Shown here piece after piece: positions 1-10,504 of a stretch of 64,000 nucleotides of DNA. Positions within the stretch are counted from its first letter, which is position 1. Every line of letters begins with the position of its first letter. The stretch comes from Bugulina stolonifera (lineage: Eukaryota > Bryozoa > Gymnolaemata > Cheilostomatida > Bugulidae), in the NCBI GenBank assembly GCA_935421135.1, contig OW285196.1:3949001-4013000 (forward strand), read 5' to 3'. The translations under genes and the position numbers were made by a program. The notes beneath the pieces are model-generated. The model searched no databases. It had not been told where the DNA came from and was given only the letters and a program-made list of their open reading frames with translations.

Positions 1-72
1 CATGCATTGAAATGTCTACTAAAAGAGAAAAGTGATGTTTTGGGAGATGTAAAAGTTTTAAAGTTGTCTCCC

Positions 73-232
73 ACTTGACTTGCATTTCGACTTGCAAGTA
101 GACAAGTCGACTTCCACTTGACTTGACTTGTGACTTGCATGACGACTGACTTAACGGAACTTGAGGCAGCACTGACTTGACGTGGACTTGACTTATCTCC
201 AAAATTTTAGAAATGACTTGACTTGTTGACTT
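73..232. repeat. degenerate CTTGA simple repeat
   Basis: Irregular tandem array of ACTTG/GACTTG words with interruptions, read on the plus strand. It lies upstream of the first visible glutathione S-transferase exon and holds no open frame of note. Bases 1-72 and 233-414 show no gene; the missing 5' exons of the transferase must lie further upstream, outside the window. Confidence 0.7.
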
Positions 233-414
233 GGACCCAACTCTGTAGAAATATAGGGAGTACTCGGCCCTATACAAGCACGCATTTAAGTAATATTTAC
301 AGGTAATTATGAACACCGTACTACAAATACAAGATTATAGTTATAGACAATTACATACTATTTACACAATGTCAATGTCAATGGGAGGTATCCTTCTCAC
401 TACACCACTACCTT

Positions 415-468
415 GTATTTCAGATCTCCCTCTGGACCAGATACCTACATGTATATTGACTACATAGT
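415..468 (+). pseudogene. decayed duplicate of a GST exon start
   Basis: A stretch beginning with a splice-acceptor-like TTTCAG and the words ATCTCCCTCTGG repeats the start of the true exon at 546, then diverges through a short insertion that contains TACATGTA and soon reaches an in-frame stop. It is about 130 bases upstream of the real exon. The match runs over roughly 45 bases. It is best explained as a local tandem duplication of intron end plus exon start that decayed; no splice donor follows, so it is unlikely to be used. Confidence 0.6.
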
Positions 469-545
469 GTGTCATAATACTTGAATGTCACCTAACTATA
501 AAACATAAATTGGTACGTAATACGTATATTACCTGATAATTTCAG

Positions 546-3500
546 ATCTCCCTCTGGGCCAGGTACCGATACTGACTACAAATGAAGGAGTTCTACCAGA
601 GTCAAATGTTATCGCCAGATACGTTGCTAAGAAGCTTGGTAAGTTGTGTTGTCCCACATAACTGGGGGGGGGGGGGGGGTTTAGTCTGTATGGTAATGGT
701 CAGTCTGTATTGTAGTGGTCAGTCTGTACTGTAATGGTCAGTCTGAATTGTAGTGGTCAGTCTGTATGGTAATGGTCAATCTGTATTGTAGTGGTCAGTC
801 TGTATTGTAATGGTCAGTCTGTATTGTAGTGGTCAATCTGTATTGTAGTGGTCAGTCTGTATTGCAATGATCAGTCTGCATTGTAATGGTCAATCTGTAC
901 TGTAATGGTCAGTCTGAATTGTAGTGGTCAGTCTGTATGGTAATGGTCAATCTGTATTGTAGTGGTCAGTCTGTATTGTAATGGTCAGTCTGTATTGTAG
1001 TGGTCAATCTGTATTGTAGTGGTCAGTCTGTATTGCAATGATCAGTCTGCACTGTAATGGTCAATCTGTACTGTAATGGTCAGTCTGAATTGTAGTGGTC
1101 AGTCTGTATGGTAATGGTCAGTCTGTATTGTAGTGGACAGTCTGTATTATAATGGTCAGTCTATATTGTAAGGGTCAGTCTGTATTGTAATGGTTAGTCT
1201 ATATTGTAGTGGACAGTCTGTATTGTAATGGACAGTCTGTATTATAATGGTCAATCTGTATTGTAGTGGTTAGTCTGTATTGTAATGATCAGTCTGTATT
1301 GTAATGGTCAGTCTATATTGTAATGGACAGTCTGTATTGTAATGGTCAGTCTATATTGTAGTGGACAGTCTGTATTATAATGGTCAGTCTGTATTGTAGT
1401 GGTCAGTTTGTATTGTAGTGGTCAGTCTGTATTGTAGTGGTCAGTCTATATTGTAATGGTCAGTCTGTATTGCAATGGTCAGTCTGTATTGTAATGGTCA
1501 GTCTGTATTGTAATGGTCAGTCTGTATCATAATGGTCAGTCTGTATTGTAGTGGTCAGTCTGTATTATAATGGTCAGTCTGTATCATAATGGTCAGTCTG
1601 TATTGTAGTGGTCAGTCTGTATTATAATGGTCAGTCTATATTGTAATAGTCAATCTGTATTGTAGTGGTCAGTCTGTATTGTAATGGTCAGTCTGTATTG
1701 TAATAGTCAGTCTGTATTGTAATGGTCAGTCTGTATGGTAATGGTCAATCTGTATTGTGGTGGTCAGTCTGTATTGTAGTGCTGTAATGGTCAGTCTGTA
1801 TTGTAATAGTCAGTCTGTATTGTAATGGTCAGTCTGTATGGTAATGGTCAATCTGTATTGTGGTGGTCAGTCTGTATTGTAGTGGTCAGTCTGTATTGTA
1901 ATGATCAGTCTGCATTGTAATGGTCAGTCTGTATTGTAATGGTAAATCTATATTGTAATGGTCAGTCTGTATTGTAGTGGTCAGTCTGTATAGTAGTGGT
2001 CAGTCTGTATCGTAGTGGTCAGTCTGTATTGTAGTGGTCAGTCTGTATTATAGTGGTCAGTCAGTCTGGGTAGGGTGGTACTATTGGTCAGAATATATAC
2101 CAGAAATATCCTAATAGTGATCAAGAAGAGATCACAGTTAATGGGTCAGGCCTGTATGACCCATCACCAAGATATCCAACAATTCTCATTGACCTCTCCC
2201 AATGAACTGCATGTTGAAATATTACGTTGATCTTTCATGGTTGGAAAGCGCTTTATAAATGGAAGCGTGAACATTTGAAGTCATTTTTAGATTTTAAATC
2301 ATACCAGGTGTTGAAGATTATTGGCAGCTAGTATCAATGTATAAAAATATAGTTTAAACCTTAAATTGTATAAAACTATGAAGTACATGTACATGCACAT
2401 GTACATGTGATGTACATTATACAATATGTATAATATGAAAATACAAAATATCACAAATACAAGTCAATCTTATAATTAAACACTGTTTTGCATAACTTAC
2501 TAGCCAGTTGTCAGACGCGACTTTACTTTGGCTAGCATTGACAGCATGTCACCAGGTTAGTATAAAAGTAGTCAGTTACTAATACGTAGGAATTTTGATT
2601 GGTCTAGGTTTGGCAGGAAGTAGCTTATGGGAGGAAGCACTGCACGACGTCATTGTTGAAGCTACGCAGGAATGTATGAATAATTTTGCCATGCCCAATA
2701 TATACAAGTGGAAAATTTTCAAAGTTACACCAGAGCCCGAAAACAGTGAGCAAATCTTGGAAGATGCTAAGAACAAGTGGATTAAAGTTTTGAATTACAT
2801 TCAGTCAATAGCAGAGAAGAGAGGAAAGAAGTATATTGTAGGGGATGATGTAAGTTATTCAGCTCACTTTTGCTACTGTTTTACTGACTTCATACTTGTA
2901 CATAATTAATTGAAGATGTTCAGATACGTGTCAGACGTTTTGGAAACATGGTCATGCAGCTAGTTCCAAAGCTGTATCTTGGGTTCCACTATATGTGCGG
3001 CTAGTCAGTCACAATGTAGAGTAGTAGGAGGTATTATACCATCTAATGTATGTAGCCTCAATGTCATGCATGGCACGTACTCCACACCACCCTAAGAATC
3101 TTCTGAATTGTGGCTAAATTCACACTTTCTTGGGGGATTAGTAGCTAGGATGTGGGTTCTAGGGTTCACTACTACACATCATGTACCTCTACCAAAATTG
3201 TTGTACTGAATTCATACTTGTACATGATTAACGAAAGACATGGTTGGCGAGTTGTGAATTTGTATCTTGGGTTCCATCATATTATATATGAAGATACACA
3301 GTCACAGTGTAGAGTAGTAGCAGGTATTGTGCAACCTGTGTAGCCTCAGTACCATGGTAAATACTTCACCCCATCCAAAGATAAAGGATTTAGGTTTTAC
3401 TACTATCTCTATCAAAAATGCCAAGTCAAATGCACAGCTGAGCAATTTTATTTACTAGTGAGAGACACCTTACATCAGTTCACTAAACCTGGTCCATCTC

Positions 3501-3861
3501 TCGATGTGAATAGTAGGAGTTATCGCTTCAGCAAACTCTGAGAGAAGACAACTCCATATATATTCAACATTAATGCACATGTACATGACTGTGACATTAT
3601 TTTGTCATTGGAAAATACTATTACATGAAAAAGTGTGGTCATACAACATTAATGTACATAGACATGACTCTAAAACTAATCTATTTAATATTGTAGCTTG
3701 GCCTTGCAGAGCTGTGGTTGTATGCTGCTATGCAGTTCTGTGAAGTCGGCTGCCCAGATATTATGAGTTTAACACCATGGGCTAAAAAGTTTGCAGAAGG
3801 TATAGAATCCGACCCCAAACTTACTAAATACCTAGCAGAAAGACCTAAGTCTATGCTTTAA
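546..3861 (+). CDS. sigma-like glutathione S-transferase, 3' three exons
   Basis: Exons 546-638, 2607-2849 and 3697-3861 join with matching phases (CTT G|GT TTG, then phase 0) and end at a TAA. The first encodes the end of the thioredoxin-like domain, with GQVPIL (cis-proline loop) and ESNVIARY, where Glu-Ser normally grips the gamma-glutamyl part of glutathione. The second encodes the alpha-helical C-terminal domain from LAGSSLWEEA to GKKYIVGDD. The third holds LGLAELWLY and the C terminus. Soluble transferases of this class are about 200 residues; about 166 are present, so the start codon, the catalytic Tyr and the first helix lie upstream of the window. A cytosolic enzyme conjugating glutathione to electrophiles, or a prostaglandin-D-synthase-like activity, is expected from the family. 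A polyadenylation signal AATAAA lies at 4053-4058. Confidence 0.9.
661..2075 (+). repeat. 19-bp minisatellite in GST intron
   Basis: Begins with a G run (about 665-678), then some 70 copies of a 19-base unit, GGTCAGTCTGTATTGTAAT, with point variants. Marker variants recur every nine units (171 bases): the TCTGTACTGTAATGG variant begins at 723, 894 and 1065, so a higher-order repeat is superimposed. The array fills most of the intron between exons 546-638 and 2607-2849. Confidence 0.95.
2885..3360 (+). repeat. diverged direct duplication in GST last intron
   Basis: The block from about 2885 to 3070 recurs at about 3205-3360: shared landmarks are CATACTTGTACAT, TATCTTGGGTTCCA, CACA(A/G)TGTAGAGTAGTAG and TGTAGCCTCA. 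Copies differ by many substitutions and small indels, so this is an old tandem duplication of roughly 320 bases spacing. No coding content. Confidence 0.7.
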
Positions 3862-4052
3862 ATCATACAGTGATCGACTTGGCTGAGTTGAAGTATGAGA
3901 TTCATGGAACCATCAATCCTACAGTTGGATACCATTGAACAGTAATTCTATGGCGTACCCTTTACAGAATGCAGCAGTAAAGTTGATTAGACGATCGATG
4001 GCTTGATAGATTAACATCGTAGCATCCCTTCTCATTAAAATATCTTATAGCA

Positions 4053-4058
4053 AATAAA
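4053..4058 (+). terminator. polyadenylation signal of GST
   Basis: AATAAA about 190 bases after the transferase stop codon at 3861; no closer canonical signal was seen. Confidence 0.55.
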
Positions 4059-4274
4059 TATCAGTTAGGTTATTCATGTACACGTATATTAGTAACTGAT
4101 AATATACTGTTCAGTTATTCCACAGCAGACTATTTCATACTAGACAATAGAACAGGCAGGTGGGAACACTAAACCTAAGATTTCATGGTAATGCCTATTA
4201 CAGGGTATAGGCTCAAGCAACCTCACTAGTCATACAATATCTTCTATGGTACTCACTGGTAGTGGAATTGTTTT

Positions 4275-4327
4275 AATGGCCTCACGTTTAGCACAATACA
4301 TTGTATTGTGCTAAATGTGAGGCCATT
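4275..4327. repeat. 53-bp near-perfect palindrome
   Basis: Arms of 26 bases, starting AATGGCCTCACGTTTAGC, meet at a single central base; one mismatch (G/A) separates the arms. As DNA it can form a cruciform, as RNA a loopless hairpin. It may be the residue of two inverted mobile-element ends. It lies about 220 bases downstream of the GST polyadenylation signal. Confidence 0.9.
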
Positions 4328-4547
4328 GCTTTAGCCAAGCTATGAAATAAAATTACTTGTTAAAATACAAAGTTGTCCTCTCTTGTCTACCTCAAAATAG
4401 AGAGAATAACTTCCCTTTAGTGGCAGGGTACACCTGATGGCTGGCTAATAAATTCCCCAAGTATCTCAGTGGGTGTGGTAGATTGATACAATGGGTGCAT
4501 ATATACTGTTTATATACAGATGGGGTTAATATCCTATGCTAAACTGG

Positions 4548-4626
4548 TTCAGTTACAGTGTTACAGTGTTACATGCTACAGTGTTACATGTTACAGTGTT
4601 TCATGTTACAGTGTTTCATGTTACAG
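4548..4626 (+). repeat. short tandem repeat around ACAGTGTTWCATGTT
   Basis: Five or so imperfect copies of a roughly 16-base unit containing CAGTGTT(A/T)CATG. Between 4330 and 5095 nothing coding is visible; the interval is AT-rich intergenic DNA between the GST gene and the zinc-finger gene. Confidence 0.7.
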
Positions 4627-5099
4627 TCAAGTTAAAAAGGACTCATTTCTAAGCAGTACAACACTGACTCAAGGATAGGACTATGAAATAATGAGCATTT
4701 ATTGCAAATAGTTTATCATCTTAAAGAAAACAATAATTAACATGAATATGACTATTGTACATGTTTAACACCATGGAAGTGCTCACTGCATGGAGTAGAG
4801 AATGGGCCTATAAAGTAGGCTAGTACCTTAATTAATATTAAACAAAAAATTATTCCAACAACTTGTAATAACATCATCAAATAAATATAAAATAAACAAA
4901 ATAAATTATACATGCATATCATTATCCATTAGGACTAGAGTAAATATTATTACTGATGTATATCAATATAGTAAGTTATGGAGTAAATATCAAGTGCACA
5001 GTAGATATAATGTTTGTTAGTACCGACAGAAATCCATTAGAACTAGGCTACTGCTACTAATCTACTTCTAATGCTCATACTACTGCAACTACTTATATT

Positions 5100-5262
5100 A
5101 TCAGTACATGTAGTACATATACTCAGTTACTTGTAGTACATAGCCTACACATATACTCAGTTACTTGTAGTACATAGCCTACATATATACTCAGTTACTT
5201 GTAGTACATAGCCTACATATATACTCAGTTACTTGTAGTACATAGCCTACATGTATACTAGG
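5100..5262 (+). repeat. 34-bp tandem repeat, four copies
   Basis: Unit begins ATATACTCAGTTACTTGTAG and ends ACATAGCCTACAT. It lies just beyond the stop codon of the minus-strand zinc-finger gene, in its 3' flank or untranslated region. Confidence 0.9.
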
Positions 5263-5279
5263 TTACCTTCCTACTCTCT

Positions 5280-7690
5280 CTAAACGGCTGCATGAGTAAG
5301 AACATGTTTTTTAAAATTACGTAGATTGAGATAGGTCTTGGGGCAGAATGTGCACTGGTAAGGTTCGTCCCGAGTATGAATCAACATGTGCTCTTTTAGA
5401 TACGATGAACTTGCGAAACATTTCCCACATTCACTACACTTGTGAGGTTTCAACCCGGTATGAATGCTTTGATGAGTTTTTAAAATACTTTGCCTGGTGT
5501 AAGATTTCCCACAGATATCGCAGGAATACGGTTTTTCTCCAGTGTGAGACAAAATATGACTTCTGAGGTGATGAGCGTCTCCAAACCTTCGGCCACAGAA
5601 GGAGCACGAATGTGGTTTCTCTTGTGTGTGTGTCTGCATGTGACGCCTGATCGAGCCTCTGCTTGCTAATCTCCGACTACAAATGATGCAATGAACGACT
5701 CCCTCGTCCGAGTGGGTGAGCTCATGCTGCTTTAGATTGCCGAGAAGTGCAAATGTTCTCTTGCAGACGTTACAACGATGTGGACGTTTACCGCTGTGGG
5801 TTAGATTGTGACGTCTAAGATCAGAGCCGCTAAGGAAGGCTTTGTTACATTTGGTGCAGGGGTACGGCCTCACCCCAGTATGAGTCATCTCATGCTGCTT
5901 TAGATGACTCTTGTCGGGAAAGGACTTGCTGCAGATTTCACACGTGTGGGTGAACACGACGCAGCGGTAGTGATTGGAAGGAGCAGTAATAGACGGATGC
6001 GATGGCTGGGTTTGAGTAGAACCTAAAAACAAATATTGTGAGAAATGCAACAATGTGATGTGGAGCAGTGGGACTGTTTACAACTTCAATTGAGACAAAG
6101 CATTGAGGGACAACGTCACAAAAACCCCAGTCAGGGATGGCTATCTTCACAGGATATGGAACTGAAGGTCTGGCTGTACTCGTGACAAATCTATTGCACA
6201 AAGAAAGATCACAGTTGAAAAGGATGGCCAAAGCCATAACACAAAATGCATATCATACCTGATAGCTAAAATGTACTAACTATTCTCTATGCTTATTGCA
6301 TGATATCATCAACAACGCTGAGTAATACCTAAGTTACAATCCCATCAGTAGCTGATATTATGCTAGTAGGTTTGCGGGCTATTAATTTGAACTTTTGATA
6401 TAGTCTAGAAAGCAATGAATATTTTTAGTAACTGTATTGTTATTCTGAAATTGCAACCGGCTGTTGACAAATCTAGAATCTAGGCGACAAATGTAGGCGT
6501 AATATTCTACTCTGGCATACATTCAAATGAGTTAATCAACAATTTAGCATAAAATTTACAGAATATGGCTATTATTCTAATAGTGTGAGAAAAATTGTAT
6601 TTCCAGTTGCCAATACTTGCCAGCAGTGCTCTAGCATAAACTACCACCCTTCAGACTCTAATCTAAAACACATTCCCCAGTAGTTACACCCCTACATTCC
6701 CCAGTAGTTACACCCCTACATTCCCCAGTAGTTACACCCCTACATTCCCCAGTAGTTACACCCCTACATTCCCCAGTAGTTACACCCCTACATTCTAGGC
6801 TACAGAAGGAAAACAAAGCGCCTACTTGTGTCATAAGATGAAAGTTTGAAAATATTTTCTTTTATAGCAAGAATAATCAAGTGTACCTGAACTAGGGGCC
6901 CATGCACTCTCTGCTTCTATAGGTTCTGCCTTGATCTCTAGAAAAAACAATCAGATGAATAGATTCAATTGTTAGGCTGATAAACCAATGTGCTGGAAGT
7001 GTAAATAGATACTAGGCATTCCCACAGACAATTAGGCCTAGTTATGTTAGCAGCAGTGTGGAAGCCTAGTTATGTTAGCAGCAGTGTGGAAGCCTAGTTA
7101 TGTTAGCAGCAGTGTGGAAGCCTAGTTATGTTAGCAGCAGTGTGGAAGCCTGGATGTCACATCCACCAATTCAAACGAAATAAAACAGGGGCGATGGGTC
7201 GCCATGAGAAAATTGCTCTCCATCGGAGGAGCACAACTCCAACTACTACTACTAAACTATAAACAATTATTTTGCTTAAGCTTAAGTTTTGGCTAGAGGA
7301 AACATCTCATCTTCTACAGCTGCAGAAAATAGATCTAGATAGATAGACTAGAATACACAGTCAATGAGCTCTAGAGATTCGACTCGAACTAGCTATGCCT
7401 AACCAGAGAGATCAGGCTGCTACCACAGTTAACTTCTGAACAGCTATACATAGATAATAAGATGGGATTAAAGTTAAAACCATGCTAATAACATCAAATC
7501 AAAAGGTTTATTATCCAAACCTTTATTTAGTATATATTATATACTAAATAAAGGTTTGGATAATAAACCTTTCTGTTGCAGTAAAACTGCTAATCCCTCA
7601 GGGTATGAAGCCCCCATTAGAGTGACCTATTGTGAACTACCAACCTTTGAAACCAGTGTAGTACCCATCATCAACAGGTTCCTTCTTCAT
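5280..7690 (-). CDS. C2H2 zinc-finger protein, eight fingers
   Basis: Three minus-strand exons, 7690-7645, 6937-6887 and 6022-5280, join in frame and give 279 residues from the ATG at 7690-7688 to a TAG at 5282-5280. The two short exons encode an acidic N terminus with lysines in KKEP and IKAEP contexts; the second fits the SUMO-acceptor pattern (hydrophobic-K-x-E). The large exon encodes eight consecutive C-x2-C-x12-H-x3-H fingers, most joined by TGEKP-like linkers (TGVRPYP, SGKRPHR, TQEKPHS, TGEKPYS, TGLKPHK). Finger 4 has the unusual preceding linker SDEGVVH. A nuclear sequence-specific DNA-binding role is expected from the family. The ATG follows directly on an acceptor-like CTGTAG, so a further upstream exon is possible. 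Introns contain 24-bp and 28-bp tandem repeats. Confidence 0.88.
6671..6800 (+). repeat. 24-bp tandem repeat, five copies
   Basis: Unit begins CATTCCCCAGTAGTTACACC; copies start at 6671, 6695, 6719, 6743 and 6767 and are almost identical, followed by a partial copy. It lies in the last intron of the zinc-finger gene. Confidence 0.95.
7036..7153 (+). repeat. 28-bp tandem repeat, four copies
   Basis: Unit begins GCCTAGTTATGTTAGCAGCA; copies start at 7036, 7064, 7092 and 7120 without visible variation, followed by a truncated copy. It lies in the first visible intron of the zinc-finger gene. Confidence 0.95.
7502..7572. repeat. 71-bp perfect palindrome
   Basis: Two 35-base arms, beginning AAAGGTTTATTATCCAAACC, are exact reverse complements around one central T. 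It lies inside a zinc-finger gene intron and has the same architecture as the palindrome at 4275 but unrelated sequence. Confidence 0.95.
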
Positions 7691-7729
7691 TCTACAGAAC
7701 AATAGGCTACCATAATAAATAATCACTTT

Positions 7730-7996
7730 GGTCAGTCACTAAACCTTGGTCAGTCACTAAACCTTGGTCAGTCACTACACTTTGGTCAGTCACTACACTT
7801 TGGTCAGTCACTAAACCTTGGTCAGTCACTACACTTTGGTCAGTCACTACACTTTGGTCAGTCACTATACATTGGTCAGTCACTAGACATTGGTCAGTCA
7901 CTAGACATTGGACAGTCACTATACTTTGGTCAGTCACTACACAGTGGTCAGTCACTACACTTTGGTCAGTCACTACACAGTGGTCAGTTACTGACT
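7730..7996 (+). repeat. 18-bp minisatellite, about 15 copies
   Basis: Unit GGTCAGTCACTACACTTT with variants (AAACCTT, TAGACATT). On the minus strand it happens to stay open as a Val-Thr-Asp-Gln repeat, but it lies upstream of the zinc-finger start and is not considered coding. Its first eight bases match the 19-bp minisatellite at 661-2075. Confidence 0.95.
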
Positions 7997-7999
7997 GAA

Positions 8000-9000
8000 C
8001 ACCACTTACACGTACACTGTACAAGCAGACAAGGTTGGGATTAGAAAATTTTGAAAGTAGAGAACATAATAAAATCAGCATTTAAAAGTGGAAGTTAAGC
8101 ACATTGATGACTTTCATGAGACTAACAAATTATGTGATGAGCATGTGTAACCAATAGATGATAACCATAGCCTATGTGAAGTTATTCTCTCTTGAACTAA
8201 CTCTGTTCTAGAAAACCCACCGATGGCACCACCATACTAGATTAAGACCATGCATTTTTTGTCTGATATTATGACCTGCAAACTAGGAGTTGTCTGCTGC
8301 TAGCCAGTTCATCACAAAAGCCAGTTATCACTATCATAATAACTAAACAATCATTATTCCGTTATTATGGTTGTGATCACTGACATTTGTAATAGTGCTG
8401 TTTGGGACTAAGGAGACAGAAACAGAGGCTCACCTAAAACTAGCTATAGTGTACATCGCCAACTGAGTGCTAGAATATGACTTACACAACTGACTAAGAG
8501 GTGCAACACGGCCTATCACACAATATTATAGAAGTGTGTTTACGGTTAACCCTGCTCGACATGCATATCAGTACATACTACCATATTACCACCATACTAG
8601 CCTGGGGAGGGGGAGGGGAGGCAGAAGAGATATGCAGCAGGAGTGGTCCATGGTTTGGTAAGGATTTTATGGGTCATCACATAGTTTGGCAGTGCAGGTT
8701 GTCATGAGCTGCTATTTGGTGTAATTTAGATTTGTCATGATTGTATCAGAATTGTCCCATCTTCATGTCTTGCATACTTTGAGGCAGAGAACTTTAGTAG
8801 TACAGGTATGTGCTCATCAAACGTGCGAGAAATATGTTTTAGCAATGTATGCTGTATTGCATGGCCTACTGCAGAACGTGGATCTCTGTTTTGAATGATT
8901 TCCCTGTTACTAAGTTTGAAAGACATGACCCATTCTTAAGCTCGCTCCAAGAGAGTTCAGATTGGTCCGGAACCTAGGGGCATCCCGATGACCCTGGATC
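8000..9000. other. intergenic, no gene seen
   Basis: Between the zinc-finger gene and the AT-rich block there are only short open frames on both strands without recognisable motifs. It may contain the promoter or upstream non-coding exon of the zinc-finger gene; nothing specific can be pointed to. Confidence 0.5.
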
Positions 9001-9004
9001 CGGA

Positions 9005-9430
9005 CCAATATCATATTGATATTCATCACTATTTAATTTTACATTCATATTGATATTGGCATCATGGTTGTTTTATATTAAAAACAATTTATATATATAT
9101 TTTATAATAATAATTATATTAAACATTTATATTATTTATATTTTATATAAATATATTTATATTTATATAAACAATATTTATATAAAATAAAAATAATATA
9201 AATGTAATTATTATAATTAACACCATATTGAATATGGTGATAATTATATTTTATTATATTTCGTATAATTAATAATTAAATAAAATATAATCATAATGAT
9301 CACCATATTGATATTCATCACTATTTAATTTTACATTCATATTGGCATCATGGTTGTTTTATATTAAAAATAATATAAACTTTATCTTAATGTAATACAA
9401 TTTTAATTAATCTAAATATTTTAATATAAA
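9005..9430. repeat. AT-rich block with 70-bp direct repeat
   Basis: Very AT-rich sequence. The segment at about 9012-9085 is repeated nearly exactly at 9303-9370 (both contain ATTCATCACTATTTAATTTT and GGCATCATGGTTGTTTTATA). Between them runs a low-complexity TA-rich stretch with short inverted repeats. Possibly a decayed mobile element; no coding capacity. Confidence 0.8.
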
Positions 9431-10504
9431 ATAAAAATTAATAGCCTATCCAAAGGAAAGTTAAGTTCGATTTAAATCATGCAGGCCTACTGTTCTCTCT
9501 GTAGTCGCAGTGAAACAGGGAGTAAAACGAAGGCAAAGTTTACCTCGGTCTTTTAAATGGTATGAGTAGTTGACGCTAGAAGCAACAAGACTAACAAGAA
9601 TCAAAATGATCGCAGAGAAACAACCATATTCTGTGGGGACAACTTTACTTTAGGTCAAAGCGAAAGTTTGTGCTGGGCTCTCATTTTGGATGGGATTCGC
9701 GGTGTAGCAGAAGAAAGTGGCCTTTATCGGGCGGCTGTTACAATGTACAAATCTGATTAGGCGTAAGAGTTCAAGATAACTGCGTTGAGTCTTCGGTCTT
9801 TCAAAACAAAGAAGGACAACTCCAAGACAAGAAGTTTAGTACACCATGGTACAACAGCAAACTTGGAAAAATGCACCAGGACTCCAGGAGCAGAGTGATT
9901 GCAACAATAAAACAAATTGTATTCTCAGTAGAGGCCATTTTCATTCTCACCTCTTTTGTATAAATGAAGAAAAACCTGGCACACTTAAAAATATAACAGC
10001 ATGATCAAACTACACAAATTTAAAAATTGACATTTTACTACATTATATTGTTTACAGTTACTCAGAAATACCTCCATACAATTAGCTGCATTGCTAAATT
10101 CTAAATACCATAAATCGCATACTAAACTTGAAACCTTTATGATGTGAGTATACATATAAAGTCATTTAGGAGATAAAATAATTAAAACTAGGGCAAGTAG
10201 AATTCTTTGCATGAAAAGTGATATTAATATAATTTTCTAGTTGCAAACAAATAAAAGTTTAAAACTTTATGTACAAATGGTGCCATAGCCAGCCTACCTA
10301 GGTATGTACAAATAGTGTCATGCGAACCAATGAATTGAGTACTATCTAAATCTAGTCATCTACAAAACATATATGTTCTCAATAATTTAATAAAATGAAT
10401 AGTATTTTATCTGTACAACCTCTTTCTCTGACCCTTTGTTGGCCACGGAATGATGAACTAAATAAGCAGGTCACTACTATAAATGAGTGAAGGTCAGTTT
10501 AATG
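9431..10504. other. intergenic, no gene seen
   Basis: No open frame with recognisable content. The interval is the 3' flank of the cyclin gene and the distal upstream region of the zinc-finger gene. Confidence 0.5.

Noticed and set aside
661..2075. CRISPR array or centromeric satellite
   Set aside because: No unique spacers between units, eukaryotic context; the 171-bp higher-order period is a chance match in length to other satellites, and the array is intronic.
5348..6237. Plus and minus frames overlapping the zinc-finger exon
   Set aside because: Other-frame shadows of the eight-finger exon; the 6237-5938 frame crosses the exon's acceptor site.
7707..8081. 124-codon minus-strand frame of Val-Thr-Asp-Gln repeats
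   Set aside because: It is only the translation of an 18-bp minisatellite (a multiple of three, hence open); no start context or homology.
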